Shown here: positions 32,978 to 40,480 of the stretch, piece after piece | Position numbering within the stretch: the first letter of the stretch is position 1 | How the letters are laid out: every line of letters begins with the position of its first letter | NCBI GenBank assembly: GCA_050732635.1 | Contig: JBOHRE010000018.1 | Span: forward strand, 1-44,938 | Direction of reading: 5' to 3' | Source of the DNA: JBOHRE01 sp050732635 | Lineage (GTDB): Bacteria; Gemmatimonadota; Gemmatimonadetes; Longimicrobiales; RSA9 | Length of the DNA stretch: 44,938 nucleotides | Notes under the pieces: model-generated | Seen by the model: the letters and a program-made list of their open reading frames with translations, nothing else | What the model was told of the DNA's origin: nothing | Database searches by the model: none | Made by a program: the position numbers and the translations under genes

Positions 32978-34363
32978 ATGGATGACCTGCTCGCGGCGCG
33001 CTCGCAGATGGCGGTGTCGCTCGCGTTTCACATCGTGTTCGCGGCGATCGGCATCGGGCTGCCGCTGATGATGGTGATCTCCGAGTGGCGCTGGCTGCGT
33101 GGCGGCGAGCGTGTGCACCTCGAGCTGACGCGCGCCTGGGCGAAGGGCGCGGCGATCTTCTTCGCGGTCGGTGCCGTCTCGGGCACAGTGCTCTCCTTCG
33201 AGCTGGGCCTGCTCTGGCCGCGTTTCATGGAGTATGCCGGCTCGCTCATTGGCATGCCCTTCTCGCTCGAGGGCTTCGCCTTCTTCACCGAAGCCATCTT
33301 CCTGGGGATCTACCTCTACGGCTGGCAGCGGGTGCGCCCGTGGGCGCATTGGTGGGCTGGTGTGGTGGTGGCGATCAGCGGCGCGCTGTCGGCGCTGTTC
33401 GTCCTCTCGGTCAACGGCTGGATGAACGCGCCGACCGGGTTCACGCCGGGCGCGAATCGGCCCCTCGACATCGACCCGCTGGCGGCGATGGCGAACGCGT
33501 TCTGGATCGCCAACACGGTCCACATGATGATCGCCGCGTATCTGGCCACGGCGTTCGGCGCGGCGAGCGTGCACGCCTGGATGCTGCTGCGCGACCCGCT
33601 GAACCTGTTTCATCGCAAGGCGTTGCGCATTGCGCTGGCGCTGGGCGGCGTCATGGCGCTCGCGCAGCCGATCAGCGGCGACTTCAACGCGCGCCTGGTG
33701 CACCGCCTTCAGCCGGCGAAGCTGGCAGCAATGGAGGGTCAGTTCGCGACCGAGCGGTGCGCGCCGCTGCGTATCGGCGGCGTGCCGTTCCCTGCGGAGG
33801 GCGTCACGCGCTGGGCGCTCGAGATCCCGTGTGGGCTGAGCCTGTTGGCCGCGCATGATGCGGACGCGGAGATCCTCGGGCTCGACGCGTTCCCCGCCGA
33901 CGAGCGGCCGGATCCCCGCATCGTGCACCCGGCATTTCAGATCATGGTCGGAATCGGCTTGTTTCTGGTCGCGCTGACTCTGTGGTACGGGTTGCTCGCC
34001 TGGCGACGCCGCGAGCCGGCCGACAGCCCGGCGTTCCTACGCTGCCTCGTCGCGGCTGGGCCGCTCGCCTTCATCGCGATCGAGGCGGGCTGGGTCGTGA
34101 CCGAAGTCGGTCGCCAACCGTGGATCATCTACGGTGTCATGCGCACGTCGGAGGCCGTCACGCCGATGCCGGGGCTGGTCGTGCCGTTCACGCTGTTCAC
34201 GCTGCTCTATCTGCTGCTGTCCTTCATCGTGGCGTACCTGCTGGTCCGGCAGGTCGCGCAGGCGCCTCGATTCCGAATCGCGCACGCGGAGCCGGAGACC
34301 TCGGACGGGCCGGAGCCCGGCGCCTCGCCCGGTGTAGAGGGAGCCCCGCAGCGAGACCGATGA
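32978..34363 (+). CDS. cydA: Cytochrome bd-type quinol oxidase subunit I
   Basis: The 461-residue membrane protein has about nine helices and the conserved residues of CydA: H18 (haem ligand near the N-terminus), E98 and E105 in SLEGFAFFTE (proton path), a histidine in NTVHMM, and the quinol-side GRQPW motif in TEVGRQPWIIYG. The loop between helices 6 and 7 is short, so it belongs to the short Q-loop group that includes cyanide-insensitive oxidases. It oxidises quinol and reduces oxygen to water with high affinity, which helps growth at low oxygen or under stress. ATG at 32978; a GTG at 32960 is less likely. It forms an operon with cydB through an ATGA overlap. Confidence 0.93.
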   Translation: MDDLLAARSQMAVSLAFHIVFAAIGIGLPLMMVISEWRWLRGGERVHLELTRAWAKGAAIFFAVGAVSGTVLSFELGLLWPRFMEYAGSLIGMPFSLEGFAFFTEAIFLGIYLYGWQRVRPWAHWWAGVVVAISGALSALFVLSVNGWMNAPTGFTPGANRPLDIDPLAAMANAFWIANTVHMMIAAYLATAFGAASVHAWMLLRDPLNLFHRKALRIALALGGVMALAQPISGDFNARLVHRLQPAKLAAMEGQFATERCAPLRIGGVPFPAEGVTRWALEIPCGLSLLAAHDADAEILGLDAFPADERPDPRIVHPAFQIMVGIGLFLVALTLWYGLLAWRRREPADSPAFLRCLVAAGPLAFIAIEAGWVVTEVGRQPWIIYGVMRTSEAVTPMPGLVVPFTLFTLLYLLLSFIVAYLLVRQVAQAPRFRIAHAEPETSDGPEPGASPGVEGAPQRDR

Positions 34364-35406
34364 GCCTGCCCGAACTGCACGCGCTGATCCTGCTGGTCGC
34401 ACTGATCGCGTACGCGCTGCTCGGCGGCGCCGACTTCGGCGGTGGCGTGTGGGACCTGCTGGCCAGCGGACCGCGGGCTCGGGCCCAGCGCGAAACCATC
34501 GCGCGAGCCATCGGCCCGATCTGGGAGGCGAACCACGTCTGGCTGATCCTTGCGGTCGTGCTGCTGTTCACGGCGTTTCCACCTGCCTTCGCCGCCATCA
34601 TGACCGCGCTGCACGTGCCGATCACGCTCATGCTGATCGGGATCGTGTTACGCGGCTCCTCCTTCGTGTTCCGCACCTACGACAGCCGGCGCAGCGTAGT
34701 GCAGCGTCGTTGGGGGCGTGTCTTTGCCATCAGCAGCGTGGTCACGCCGGTTCTGCTCGGCATCGTGATCGGCACGATTTCGACACCGGCGATTACGATC
34801 GATGACGGCGTCGTCACCAGCGGCTTCTTCCGCCCCTGGCTGCGGCCGTTTCCGTTTGCCGTGGGTGCCTTCGCGCTGGCGCAGTTCGCCTTCCTGGCCG
34901 CCGTCTACCTCTGCGTCGACGCGACAGAGCCTGCCTTGCGCGAGGATTTCAGGAGGCGCGCTCTCGCATGCGCGCTGCTGCTCGCACCGCTCGCGTTCGC
35001 GGTGTATGCGCTCTCCTATACCGCCGCGCCAGAGCTGCACCGTGACCTGGCCGGCAGCCGCTGGTCGCTGGCACTGCACCTGGCGACAGGCGCCGCCGCG
35101 TTGGGGGTGATCGGTGCGCTCTGGAAGCGCCGCTTCCTGCTCGCCCGCGCACTCGCGGCGGCGCAGGTCGCGCTCATCCTGCTCGGCTGGGGACTCTCGC
35201 TCCAGCCCTATCTGATCGCCGGGCAGCTCACCATTGCCGCCGCCGCCGCACCGCCGGTCACGCTCAGGCTCGTCCTCGGTGCGCTCGCCGTCGGCTCGCT
35301 GCTGCTACTGCCGGCGTTCTACTACCTATACCGCACGTTCAAGGGAGGCCTGATCTTCGACGCGGCCGAGGGCGTCACTGGCGAGGAGGCGGAGCACGCC
35401 GAGTAG
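34360..35406 (+). CDS. cydB: Cytochrome bd-type quinol oxidase subunit II
   Basis: This 348-residue membrane protein has eight to nine helices and the CydB opening YALLGGADFGGGVWDLLASG, followed by IGPIWEANHVWLILAVVLLFTAFP, the most conserved stretch of the family. It is the partner of CydA, needed to assemble the haems. The ATG at 34360 lies inside the stop of cydA (ATGA), so translation is coupled. No cydX-sized gene or cydCD genes follow: the 159-base gap after it holds no convincing frame. The C-terminal ~20 residues are acidic and cytosolic. Confidence 0.92.
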   Translation: MSLPELHALILLVALIAYALLGGADFGGGVWDLLASGPRARAQRETIARAIGPIWEANHVWLILAVVLLFTAFPPAFAAIMTALHVPITLMLIGIVLRGSSFVFRTYDSRRSVVQRRWGRVFAISSVVTPVLLGIVIGTISTPAITIDDGVVTSGFFRPWLRPFPFAVGAFALAQFAFLAAVYLCVDATEPALREDFRRRALACALLLAPLAFAVYALSYTAAPELHRDLAGSRWSLALHLATGAAALGVIGALWKRRFLLARALAAAQVALILLGWGLSLQPYLIAGQLTIAAAAAPPVTLRLVLGALAVGSLLLLPAFYYLYRTFKGGLIFDAAEGVTGEEAEHAE

Positions 35407-35565
35407 CGACCTGTGTTGCTCCGTCGATCCGGGCGATTCGACGATCGGGTTGCGGCGGTGTCCGGGGGTGCGAGCTATGGGATCGGTGTCAGGCGTAGTT
35501 GGCGGTCGGGCGGCGTTGGCTAGCGGAGAGCTGCGTGGCATTCGGCTTGCCCCCGCGGCCCGGCC

Positions 35566-36057
35566 GTGAGCAAGCGAGCGCAGGAGCGGGGGAGGCGTCC
35601 CGGCGCACAATCGGACAGCGTGCGCGAAGCGGGGGACGCAGAGCGGGCCGAGCCCGTCGCCATCGTGGATGGCGCCAATGTCGCGCATTCGACGGCAGGC
35701 GCGAAGCCGAGGCTCAGCAACATCCTGCTGGTGCGCAAAAAGCTCGAGGAGGAGGGCTATCGTACGATCGTGCTGGTCGATGCGGGGTTGCGGCACGAGA
35801 TCGACGACCCAGCGTCGTACGAGCGCCTGGTCGAGGAGGGCGCGATCCGTCAGGCGCCGGCCGGCACGGACGCCGACTACTTCCTGCTCTCGTTCGCGCG
35901 GGAGCTCGACGCGAGTGTCGTGTCGAACGATCGGTTCCGGGACAGACAGGAGCAGTTTGCGGACGTGACGGACCGCGTCATCCGCTTCATGATCGTGGAG
36001 GACGAGGTCGTGCTCGAGCGACGCGCGCGGACGCGCCGGCCGCGGCCACGCGGCTGA
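35566..36057 (+). CDS. NYN/Zc3h12a-like ribonuclease
   Basis: The 163-residue protein has a basic N-terminus, then an NYN (PIN-like) nuclease domain (~30-150): VAIVDGANVAHS gives the first conserved Asp, VLVDAGLRHEID the next, and GTDADYFLLSFARELDASVVSNDRFRD the acidic metal cluster. The DGAN...NDRFRDR pattern is that of Zc3h12a-type ribonucleases (PF11977), which cut RNA with a Mg ion. It lacks other domains, so its RNA target is unknown. The GTG at 35566 has no obvious ribosome site. It is not clearly part of an operon: cydB ends 159 bases upstream. Confidence 0.82.
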   Translation: MSKRAQERGRRPGAQSDSVREAGDAERAEPVAIVDGANVAHSTAGAKPRLSNILLVRKKLEEEGYRTIVLVDAGLRHEIDDPASYERLVEEGAIRQAPAGTDADYFLLSFARELDASVVSNDRFRDRQEQFADVTDRVIRFMIVEDEVVLERRARTRRPRPRG

Positions 36058-36069
36058 CATGCGGCTGGC

Positions 36070-36186
36070 TCAGCAGTATCCGAGCAGCCAGTATAGCAGG
36101 ATGAAGATCAGGACCGTGCTGAAGCAGCCGCCACCCAGCTTCCACGCTCCCAGCCCGGCGAGCCCTGTCCGAAACAAGTTGTTCAT
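36070..36186 (-). CDS. Small membrane protein of 38 residues
   Basis: An ATG at 36186 follows GGAG closely and opens a 38-codon frame ending in TGA. The product has a short N-terminal helix (MNNLFRTGLAGLGAWKLGGG) and one clear membrane segment (CFSTVLIFILLYWLLGYC) ending with cysteine at the C-terminus. Codon use fits a real gene, and the chain is hydrophobic in one block. I do not know a named family, but the sequence looks like a conserved small membrane protein. It is antisense to the region just upstream of the cyanophycinase-like gene, whose start must therefore be at or after ~36200. Confidence 0.6.
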   Translation of the reverse strand: MNNLFRTGLAGLGAWKLGGGCFSTVLIFILLYWLLGYC

Positions 36187-36232
36187 TTCTCCACCCTGGT
36201 TGGCCTCCGTCGTGGAGGGTGCGCTGCCGCGT

Positions 36233-37210
36233 GTGCAGAGGCTGTGCCGCGGCCACGGTGCGGCGCGGCTGGGAGCCCCGTCGGCGGGCCGCCGGAGACT
36301 GAGACGGGCGACGTCGCTTCTGCTCCTCACCGCCCTGAGCGGCGGCTGCGCGGGCGCGCCGATGCCGGCACCCGCCGTGCCCGAGGCAGTGGCGCGAGGT
36401 CACCTGTTCATCGTGGGTGGCGGCCGTCGATCGCCGGAGCTGATGCGACGGTTCGTCGAGCTCGCCGGCGGCGCACCTGGCGCGAGCATCCTCGTGATCC
36501 CGCTGGCCAGCGGCTCGGCGGCGGAAACCGGCGCCGCGTTGGTCGAGGAGTTCCGCGGCCTGGGCGCGGCGGCCCGCAGCATCACGCCCACGCGCGTGCA
36601 GGCCGAGCAGACCTCGAGCGCCTCGCTGCTGGAGGGCGTGACCGGGATCTGGTTTTCCGGCGGTGACCAGGCTCGGGTGACCGCGGTCCTCGCGGGCACT
36701 CCATTGAACGAGGCGATCCGCCGCGCGTACGTCGCTGGTGCTGCGGTCGGTGGCACATCCGCCGGCGCGGCGATCATGTCGGATCCGATGATCACCGGCG
36801 AGCAGGTGCGCGACACACTCGGCTACTTCGGCGACGAGTTCCCGCGCGTGGCGCGCGATTACATCCAGCTGGCGCCCGGGCTCGGCTACCTGCCGGGCGC
36901 GATCCTCGACCAGCACTTCCTCCGCCGCGAGCGGCACAACCGGCTGCTCAGCGCGGTGCTCTCGCACCCCTACCATCTGGGCGCCGGCATCGACGAGTCG
37001 ACCGCTCTGATCGTGCGGCCGGATGGCCGCTGGGAGGTGGCCGGCGAGAGTGTGGTCGTGGTCTACGACGCGCGTGCTGCGGCGCTCGTGCCGGACAGTG
37101 CCGCCGTGCTCGGCGCCCGCGATGTGCGCCTGCACCTCCTGCCCGCCGGCGCGACCTTCGATCCGCGGACGGGCGCGGCGGTGCTGGCCTACCCGCCATC
37201 CCCGCCGTAG
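36233..37210 (+). CDS. Cyanophycinase-like S51 peptidase, lipoprotein
   Basis: The enzyme has ~325 residues from the GTG at 36233. It carries a lipoprotein signal (SLLLLTALSGGC), then the S51 fold: HLFIVGGGRRSPELMRRF, IWFSGGDQARV, GGTSAGAAIMSD with the nucleophile serine, and GLGYLPGAILDQHFLRRERHNRLLSAVLSHP, close to CphB. Cyanophycinases cut β-Asp-Arg links of cyanophycin; extracellular relatives exist. The lipid anchor suggests it works outside the inner membrane, perhaps scavenging Asp-Arg polymers. The start is uncertain: a GTG at 36212 and a TTG at 36200 are also in frame. Its last 22 bases overlap the DinB-family gene. I see no cyanophycin synthetase gene here. Confidence 0.85.
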   Translation: MQRLCRGHGAARLGAPSAGRRRLRRATSLLLLTALSGGCAGAPMPAPAVPEAVARGHLFIVGGGRRSPELMRRFVELAGGAPGASILVIPLASGSAAETGAALVEEFRGLGAAARSITPTRVQAEQTSSASLLEGVTGIWFSGGDQARVTAVLAGTPLNEAIRRAYVAGAAVGGTSAGAAIMSDPMITGEQVRDTLGYFGDEFPRVARDYIQLAPGLGYLPGAILDQHFLRRERHNRLLSAVLSHPYHLGAGIDESTALIVRPDGRWEVAGESVVVVYDARAAALVPDSAAVLGARDVRLHLLPAGATFDPRTGAAVLAYPPSPP

Positions 37211-37710
37211 ATCTGGCGCGTCAGCGCAGGCACGATGCCCAGCATTCTCGCGTACACGGCGAGCTGCCCGCGATGATACGACTCGTGCTCGACGCCGTGG
37301 TAGAGCCAGGCCAGGCGCGTGCCGCGCTGGCCGTCGAAGCGCCGGATGTACTGCAGCATGCGCAGCTCGCCGAGCTCACGGAACCGTGCGTCGGCTTCGG
37401 CATGGGTGGCCACAAGCGCCTCGAGCAAGGCGTCCTTGCCCTGGACGGCGTCACTGTCCGGCGCGTGCTCGGCGATGTGATCGGTGTACGACTGCCGCGT
37501 GAAGTCGCCGTCGTCGCGCGTCAGCTCGCCGGCCATGAGGAGGCCGGACTCGAGGATGTGCCGCGCCAGCTCGGCCACCGTTCGAGACGGCGCCGTCGGC
37601 TGCCAATCGTAGGACTCCTCCGGAATGCCGCGGAGCTCCGCGAGCACACCGTCACGGGTGTAGCTCCAGGCTTCGAGCGCTTCCTCGAGCAGGCTGCTGT
37701 ACGCTGGCAT
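37189..37710 (-). CDS. DinB-family four-helix protein
   Basis: This 173-residue protein is a DinB/YfiT-like four-helix bundle: LLEEALEAWSYTRDGVLAELRGIPEESYDWQPTAPSRTVAELARHILES holds the first conserved histidine, and LAWLYHGVEHESYHRGQLAVYARMLG the HxxxH metal site. Relatives are thiol-transfer or metal-dependent hydrolase-like enzymes, some damage-inducible; the reaction here is unknown. GGAGG lies six bases before the ATG at 37710, so a longer start at 37767 is rejected. A perfect 8-bp inverted repeat (37741-37775) covers -31 to -65 from the start codon and may be its operator. It converges with the cyanophycinase gene. Confidence 0.87.
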   Translation of the reverse strand: MPAYSSLLEEALEAWSYTRDGVLAELRGIPEESYDWQPTAPSRTVAELARHILESGLLMAGELTRDDGDFTRQSYTDHIAEHAPDSDAVQGKDALLEALVATHAEADARFRELGELRMLQYIRRFDGQRGTRLAWLYHGVEHESYHRGQLAVYARMLGIVPALTRQIYGGDGG

Positions 37711-37740
37711 GGGCGGCCTCCGGTGGTTCGAGACGCACAC

Positions 37741-37775
37741 GAAGCTAGCCATGCTCCTCGCGTCCATCTAGCTTC
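37741..37775. promoter_or_regulatory. Perfect 8-bp inverted repeat upstream of the DinB-family gene
   Basis: GAAGCTAG (37741-37748) and CTAGCTTC (37768-37775) are perfect inverse copies with 19 bases between. On the minus strand they lie 31-65 bases before the DinB start codon. The spacing of half-sites (27 bases centre to centre) is about 2.5 DNA turns. It may be a repressor operator or a hairpin left by the decayed genes next to it. Confidence 0.4.
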
Positions 37776-37779
37776 TGCC

Positions 37780-37872
37780 TCGCTGCTCACGCTGCACGCC
37801 GCAAAGGGTCTCGCGTTCGCCGACGTGTTCCTGTTCGCGCTCGAGGAAGTCACGCTGCCGCACGCGCGCTCG
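37780..37872 (+). pseudogene. UvrD-type helicase fragment
   Basis: About 31 codons read SLLTLHAAKGLAFADVFLFA then LEEVTLPHARS. This is the conserved motif V region of UvrD/PcrA/Rep helicases (xxLTxHxAKGLEFxxVFLxGLEEGxxPHxRS). Neither the rest of the helicase upstream nor motif VI downstream is present: the frame has no start, and the sequence turns into another gene's remnant. One key residue is altered (KGLAF instead of KGLEF). It is a relic, not an active gene. Confidence 0.7.
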
Positions 37873-38326
37873 CGCTCAACCGCAAGACTGCCGACGCGGT
37901 GCTCACGGCCGAAGAATCGACCGAGCTGCGACAGAACTTCACGCACCCGAGGCGCTCACCAGCGAGGAGCGGGACCAGGCTGTTGCGCGGCTCCTCGACG
38001 GCCTCGGTCCTGGTGCGGAATACGACGACCCGCACATCCCGGAGCACAAGCCGGCGTTCGATCAGCTTCTGGTCGATGACTCCGGCTACCTGTGGGTCCG
38101 CACTGCCAGCAGCGTGAATGCGCCGGAAGGAAGCCCGAGCCGCTCCGTGTACGACGTCTTCGATCCACGAGGCCGCTATCTCGGCAGCATCGAAACGCCC
38201 TACGCGCCCTGGAAGCCGCCCGTGGTGCGGGGCGAGTGGATGGCCGGCGTTGCGACCGATGAGCTCGGCGTCGATTACGGCGTTCTCTTCCGCCTCGGCG
38301 GGCGCCGCGCCGCGAGCGGAAGCTGA
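37872..38326 (+). pseudogene. Frameshifted 3' end of a β-propeller gene
   Basis: From ~37872 to ~37946 one frame reads like a helical region (ALNRKTADAVLTAEESTELR). The reading then has to shift at ~37941-37955 into a second frame, EALTSEERDQAVARLLDG and IPEHKPAFDQLLVDDSGYLWVR, followed by VYDVFDPRGRYLGSIETPY and a stop at 38326. The phrases LLVDDSGYLWV and YDVFDPRGRYLG are typical of the last blades of exported 6-bladed propeller proteins in this kind of genome. No start or upstream blades are present. A GTG at 38114 could still give a 70-residue peptide, but its function would be doubtful. Confidence 0.55.
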
Positions 38327-38374
38327 CACCGGCCCGCTGACGAATGTCTGCCGGCCGCGCGAGGCGAACCGCGC

Positions 38375-39418
38375 TCAGGCCGTCTTGCTGATGGCGCGGA
38401 TCAGCTCGGTCTTGCTCATCGAGCTGCGGCCGGGGATGTCGAGTTGCTTCGCGCGCTCGTACAGCTGCTGCTTGCTCAGCGTGTCCAGGCCGGCAGCGCG
38501 GCGAGTTCGGTCTCCTGCGCTGGCCCGCGCCCGCCGCGGCGGGCGGCGTACGTCCGGCCCGCCCTCGCCGCGCATGCGCTGCTTCAGCACCTGCATGAGG
38601 TCGATGACCTCGGTCTCCCGCTCACCTTCCGCGCCTTCCGGGGCCGTGACCACGTCCTCACCGGCCTTCAGCTTCCGGGCGACCAGCGCTTCGACCCGTT
38701 CTGCGTAATCGTCGCGCAGCTCAGCGATGTCCAGTGCCTTGCGCTCGAGGCGCTGGATCTGCTTGCGCAGCTTGGTGACCGCCGCACCCGTTGCCTTCGC
38801 GGCAGCCGGCAGGCCCATCTCATCGGCGGCGCGGACCTCGTCGGCGAACCGCAGCGTTTCAGCCCTCAGGATGCCGTTCTCGGCGAGGATCGCGACCAGG
38901 TATTCCTTGCCGCGCATCACGAACGTCGCGATGCCGGCGCGACCGGTGTCCTCCATGGTCTTGGCCAGCAGCCGGTAAGCCTTGGTCGAGTCGCCGCCCG
39001 GTGTCAGGAAATACGCGCGGTCGAGGAACAGCGGATCGATCTGCTCCTGTGGCACGAAGCGGCGGAGATCGATGTCGCGCGTCTTCTCGGGTGCCAGCGA
39101 CTCCAGCTCCTCGTCCGTGACGACGACGAACTCGCCATTGTCCATCTCGTAGCCCCGAACGATCTCCTCGGAGTCGACCTCCCGGCCATCGCCGGGGCAG
39201 TAGTAGCGGCGGCCCAGTGGCGTGCCGTCCTCGTCCAGCATGCGGAAGGATACGCTGCCCGGGCGCGTACCGGGGTACAGGTCGACCGGTATGCTGACCA
39301 GGCCGAAGCTGATCGTGCCGGACCAGAACGCGCGGGCGCGGGGCCGCTCGTCGCCGTCCGATTCGTCGCCGTCGCGGTCAGGCTCGTCGTCGTCGCGGCG
39401 GTAGCCGTCAGGCGGCAC
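38375..39418 (-). CDS. Ku protein, long form with C-terminal SAP-like domain
   Basis: The 347-residue protein has a very acidic N-terminal tail (~1-28), a Ku core (~29-270; ARAFWSGTISFGLVSIPVDLYP, RRYYCPGDGREVDSEEIVRGYE, YFLTPGGDSTKAYRLLAKTME) and a C-terminal ~40-residue helix-extension-helix (LDTLSKQQLYERAKQLDIPG) like SAP/Rho-N domains. Bacterial Ku forms a ring dimer on DNA ends for non-homologous end joining. The extra DNA-binding tail may let it slide or hold internal DNA. The ATG at 39418 lies 11 bases inside the end of the other ku gene, so this is the last gene of the unit. It could pair with the shorter Ku as a heterodimer. Confidence 0.93.
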   Translation of the reverse strand: MPPDGYRRDDDEPDRDGDESDGDERPRARAFWSGTISFGLVSIPVDLYPGTRPGSVSFRMLDEDGTPLGRRYYCPGDGREVDSEEIVRGYEMDNGEFVVVTDEELESLAPEKTRDIDLRRFVPQEQIDPLFLDRAYFLTPGGDSTKAYRLLAKTMEDTGRAGIATFVMRGKEYLVAILAENGILRAETLRFADEVRAADEMGLPAAAKATGAAVTKLRKQIQRLERKALDIAELRDDYAERVEALVARKLKAGEDVVTAPEGAEGERETEVIDLMQVLKQRMRGEGGPDVRRPPRRARASAGDRTRRAAGLDTLSKQQLYERAKQLDIPGRSSMSKTELIRAISKTA

Positions 39419-40193
39419 GGCCCTTCTCCTTTCTTGCGCTGCGCAGACTTGCCTCGAGCGCGTCGGCCAGGGACTTTTGTGCCTTGCGCCGACGCGGCCG
39501 CTGGAGCTCGAGCGCGCGCCCTTGCGCCTTGGCCTCGATCAGCGCGAGCACCCGCTCGCGGTATTCGTCGTGGTATTCGCTCGGATCGAAGTCGGCCTCC
39601 AGCGCGCCTACCAGCTGTCGCGCCATGGCAACTTCGCGCTCGTCCAGCGCGCGCCCGCCGGGCGGCTCGAGCGCTGCCGCCGGCACGACCTCCTGCGTGT
39701 GCCGCAACGTGATCAGCGCGAGGTGCTCGCCGTCCGCGCGCAACGCGCCGATGTAGCGCTTCTTCCGCATGGTCCAACGCGCGACGCCCTCGGTACTCTC
39801 GGCGGCGAGCGCCTTCACGAGCGCGGCATACGCAGTGTCGTCGCCGTCCGGACCCAGATAGTACGGCCGGTCGTACCACTGATGATCGATGTGAATCGGA
39901 TCGACGAAGCGGGTGATCTCGACATCGCGCGACGGCGCCGGCTCGAGCTCGGCGAGCTCCTCGTCCTCGAGGATCACGAAGACGCCCGGCTCGGCCTCGT
40001 AGCCCTTGCGGATGCGCTCGCGCGGCACCTCCTCGCCCGTGATCGAATTCACCATCCGCTGCTTGACCGGCTCGAGGTCCTTCTCGTGCAGCAGCCGGAA
40101 GTGGATGCCCCGGTCCTGCACTGCGGAGTAGAGCTTCACGGGCACGGCCTCACTGCCGACGCGCACGACGGCCTTCCAGATGGCGCGGGCCAT
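39408..40193 (-). CDS. Ku protein, short form
   Basis: This 261-residue Ku starts MARAIWKAVVRVGSEAVPVKLYSAV and contains the core features RERIRKGYE, FVDPIHIDHQWYDRPYYLGPDGDD and YAALVKALAAE, then a basic Lys/Arg tail (~225-261). It is clearly different from the neighbouring Ku: the opening lacks the usual GxISFGLVxIPV and has a divergent strand. The ATG at 40193 shares one base with the stop of the small zinc-finger gene (TGATG) and its end overlaps the long ku gene by 11 bases, so all three are translationally coupled. Ku binds DNA ends; two unlike copies suggest division of labour or a heterodimer. A GTG/ATG further upstream would run into the zinc-finger gene. Confidence 0.92.
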   Translation of the reverse strand: MARAIWKAVVRVGSEAVPVKLYSAVQDRGIHFRLLHEKDLEPVKQRMVNSITGEEVPRERIRKGYEAEPGVFVILEDEELAELEPAPSRDVEITRFVDPIHIDHQWYDRPYYLGPDGDDTAYAALVKALAAESTEGVARWTMRKKRYIGALRADGEHLALITLRHTQEVVPAAALEPPGGRALDEREVAMARQLVGALEADFDPSEYHDEYRERVLALIEAKAQGRALELQRPRRRKAQKSLADALEASLRSARKEKGRAA

Positions 40194-40390
40194 CAGGACG
40201 CCTCCGCCTCGAACGGCTCGCAGTCGGCGCAGAGGACGAACGACTCGGCGCGCACCGTCGTGATGCAATGCGGACACAGCGGCCGGTCGCAGGCAGCGCA
40301 GCGGCGCTGGATCTCGTACCAGTACGCGTGCAGGCAAAGCTCACAGCGCTCGTTGCCGCCGCTCAGCCACCATACAATGCGCTTCGACAT
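40193..40390 (-). CDS. Small four-CxxC zinc-finger protein
   Basis: The 65-residue protein has four CxxC pairs (C16/C19, C31/C34, C39/C42, C54/C57) in RCELCLHAYWYEIQRRCAAC and later LCPHC, LCADC. Even spacing suggests two zinc ions bound in a cross-brace, as in RING/FYVE or treble-clef knuckles. There are no other domains. It is the first gene of the zinc-finger/Ku/Ku unit, ending in a TGATG overlap with the short ku gene, so it is probably made with the Ku proteins and could contact DNA or one of them. I know of no name for it. A short gap of 90 bases separates it from the upstream peroxidase gene. Confidence 0.8.
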   Translation of the reverse strand: MSKRIVWWLSGGNERCELCLHAYWYEIQRRCAACDRPLCPHCITTVRAESFVLCADCEPFEAEAS

Positions 40391-40480
40391 GGCTGTCCTC
40401 TCGAGCCGACTGCCACACTCCCGGACAGGGTCTCGAGCGCAAGATCTTTGCCGACGATCGTGACCGCGGCCGAGAGTTTC

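Noticed and set aside
35477..35568. 30-codon frame between cydB and the NYN ribonuclease gene (possible cydX)
   Set aside because: No hydrophobic helix of the CydX kind, and third positions are less GC-rich than in real genes here.
37273..37777. Plus-strand frame continuing back from the helicase scrap
   Set aside because: This part is antisense to the DinB-family gene and shows no helicase motifs. Only the part after ~37780 has similarity.
38358..38374. GCGCG/CGCGC hairpin after the long ku gene
   Set aside because: Only five pairs and no T-run; too weak to call a terminator.
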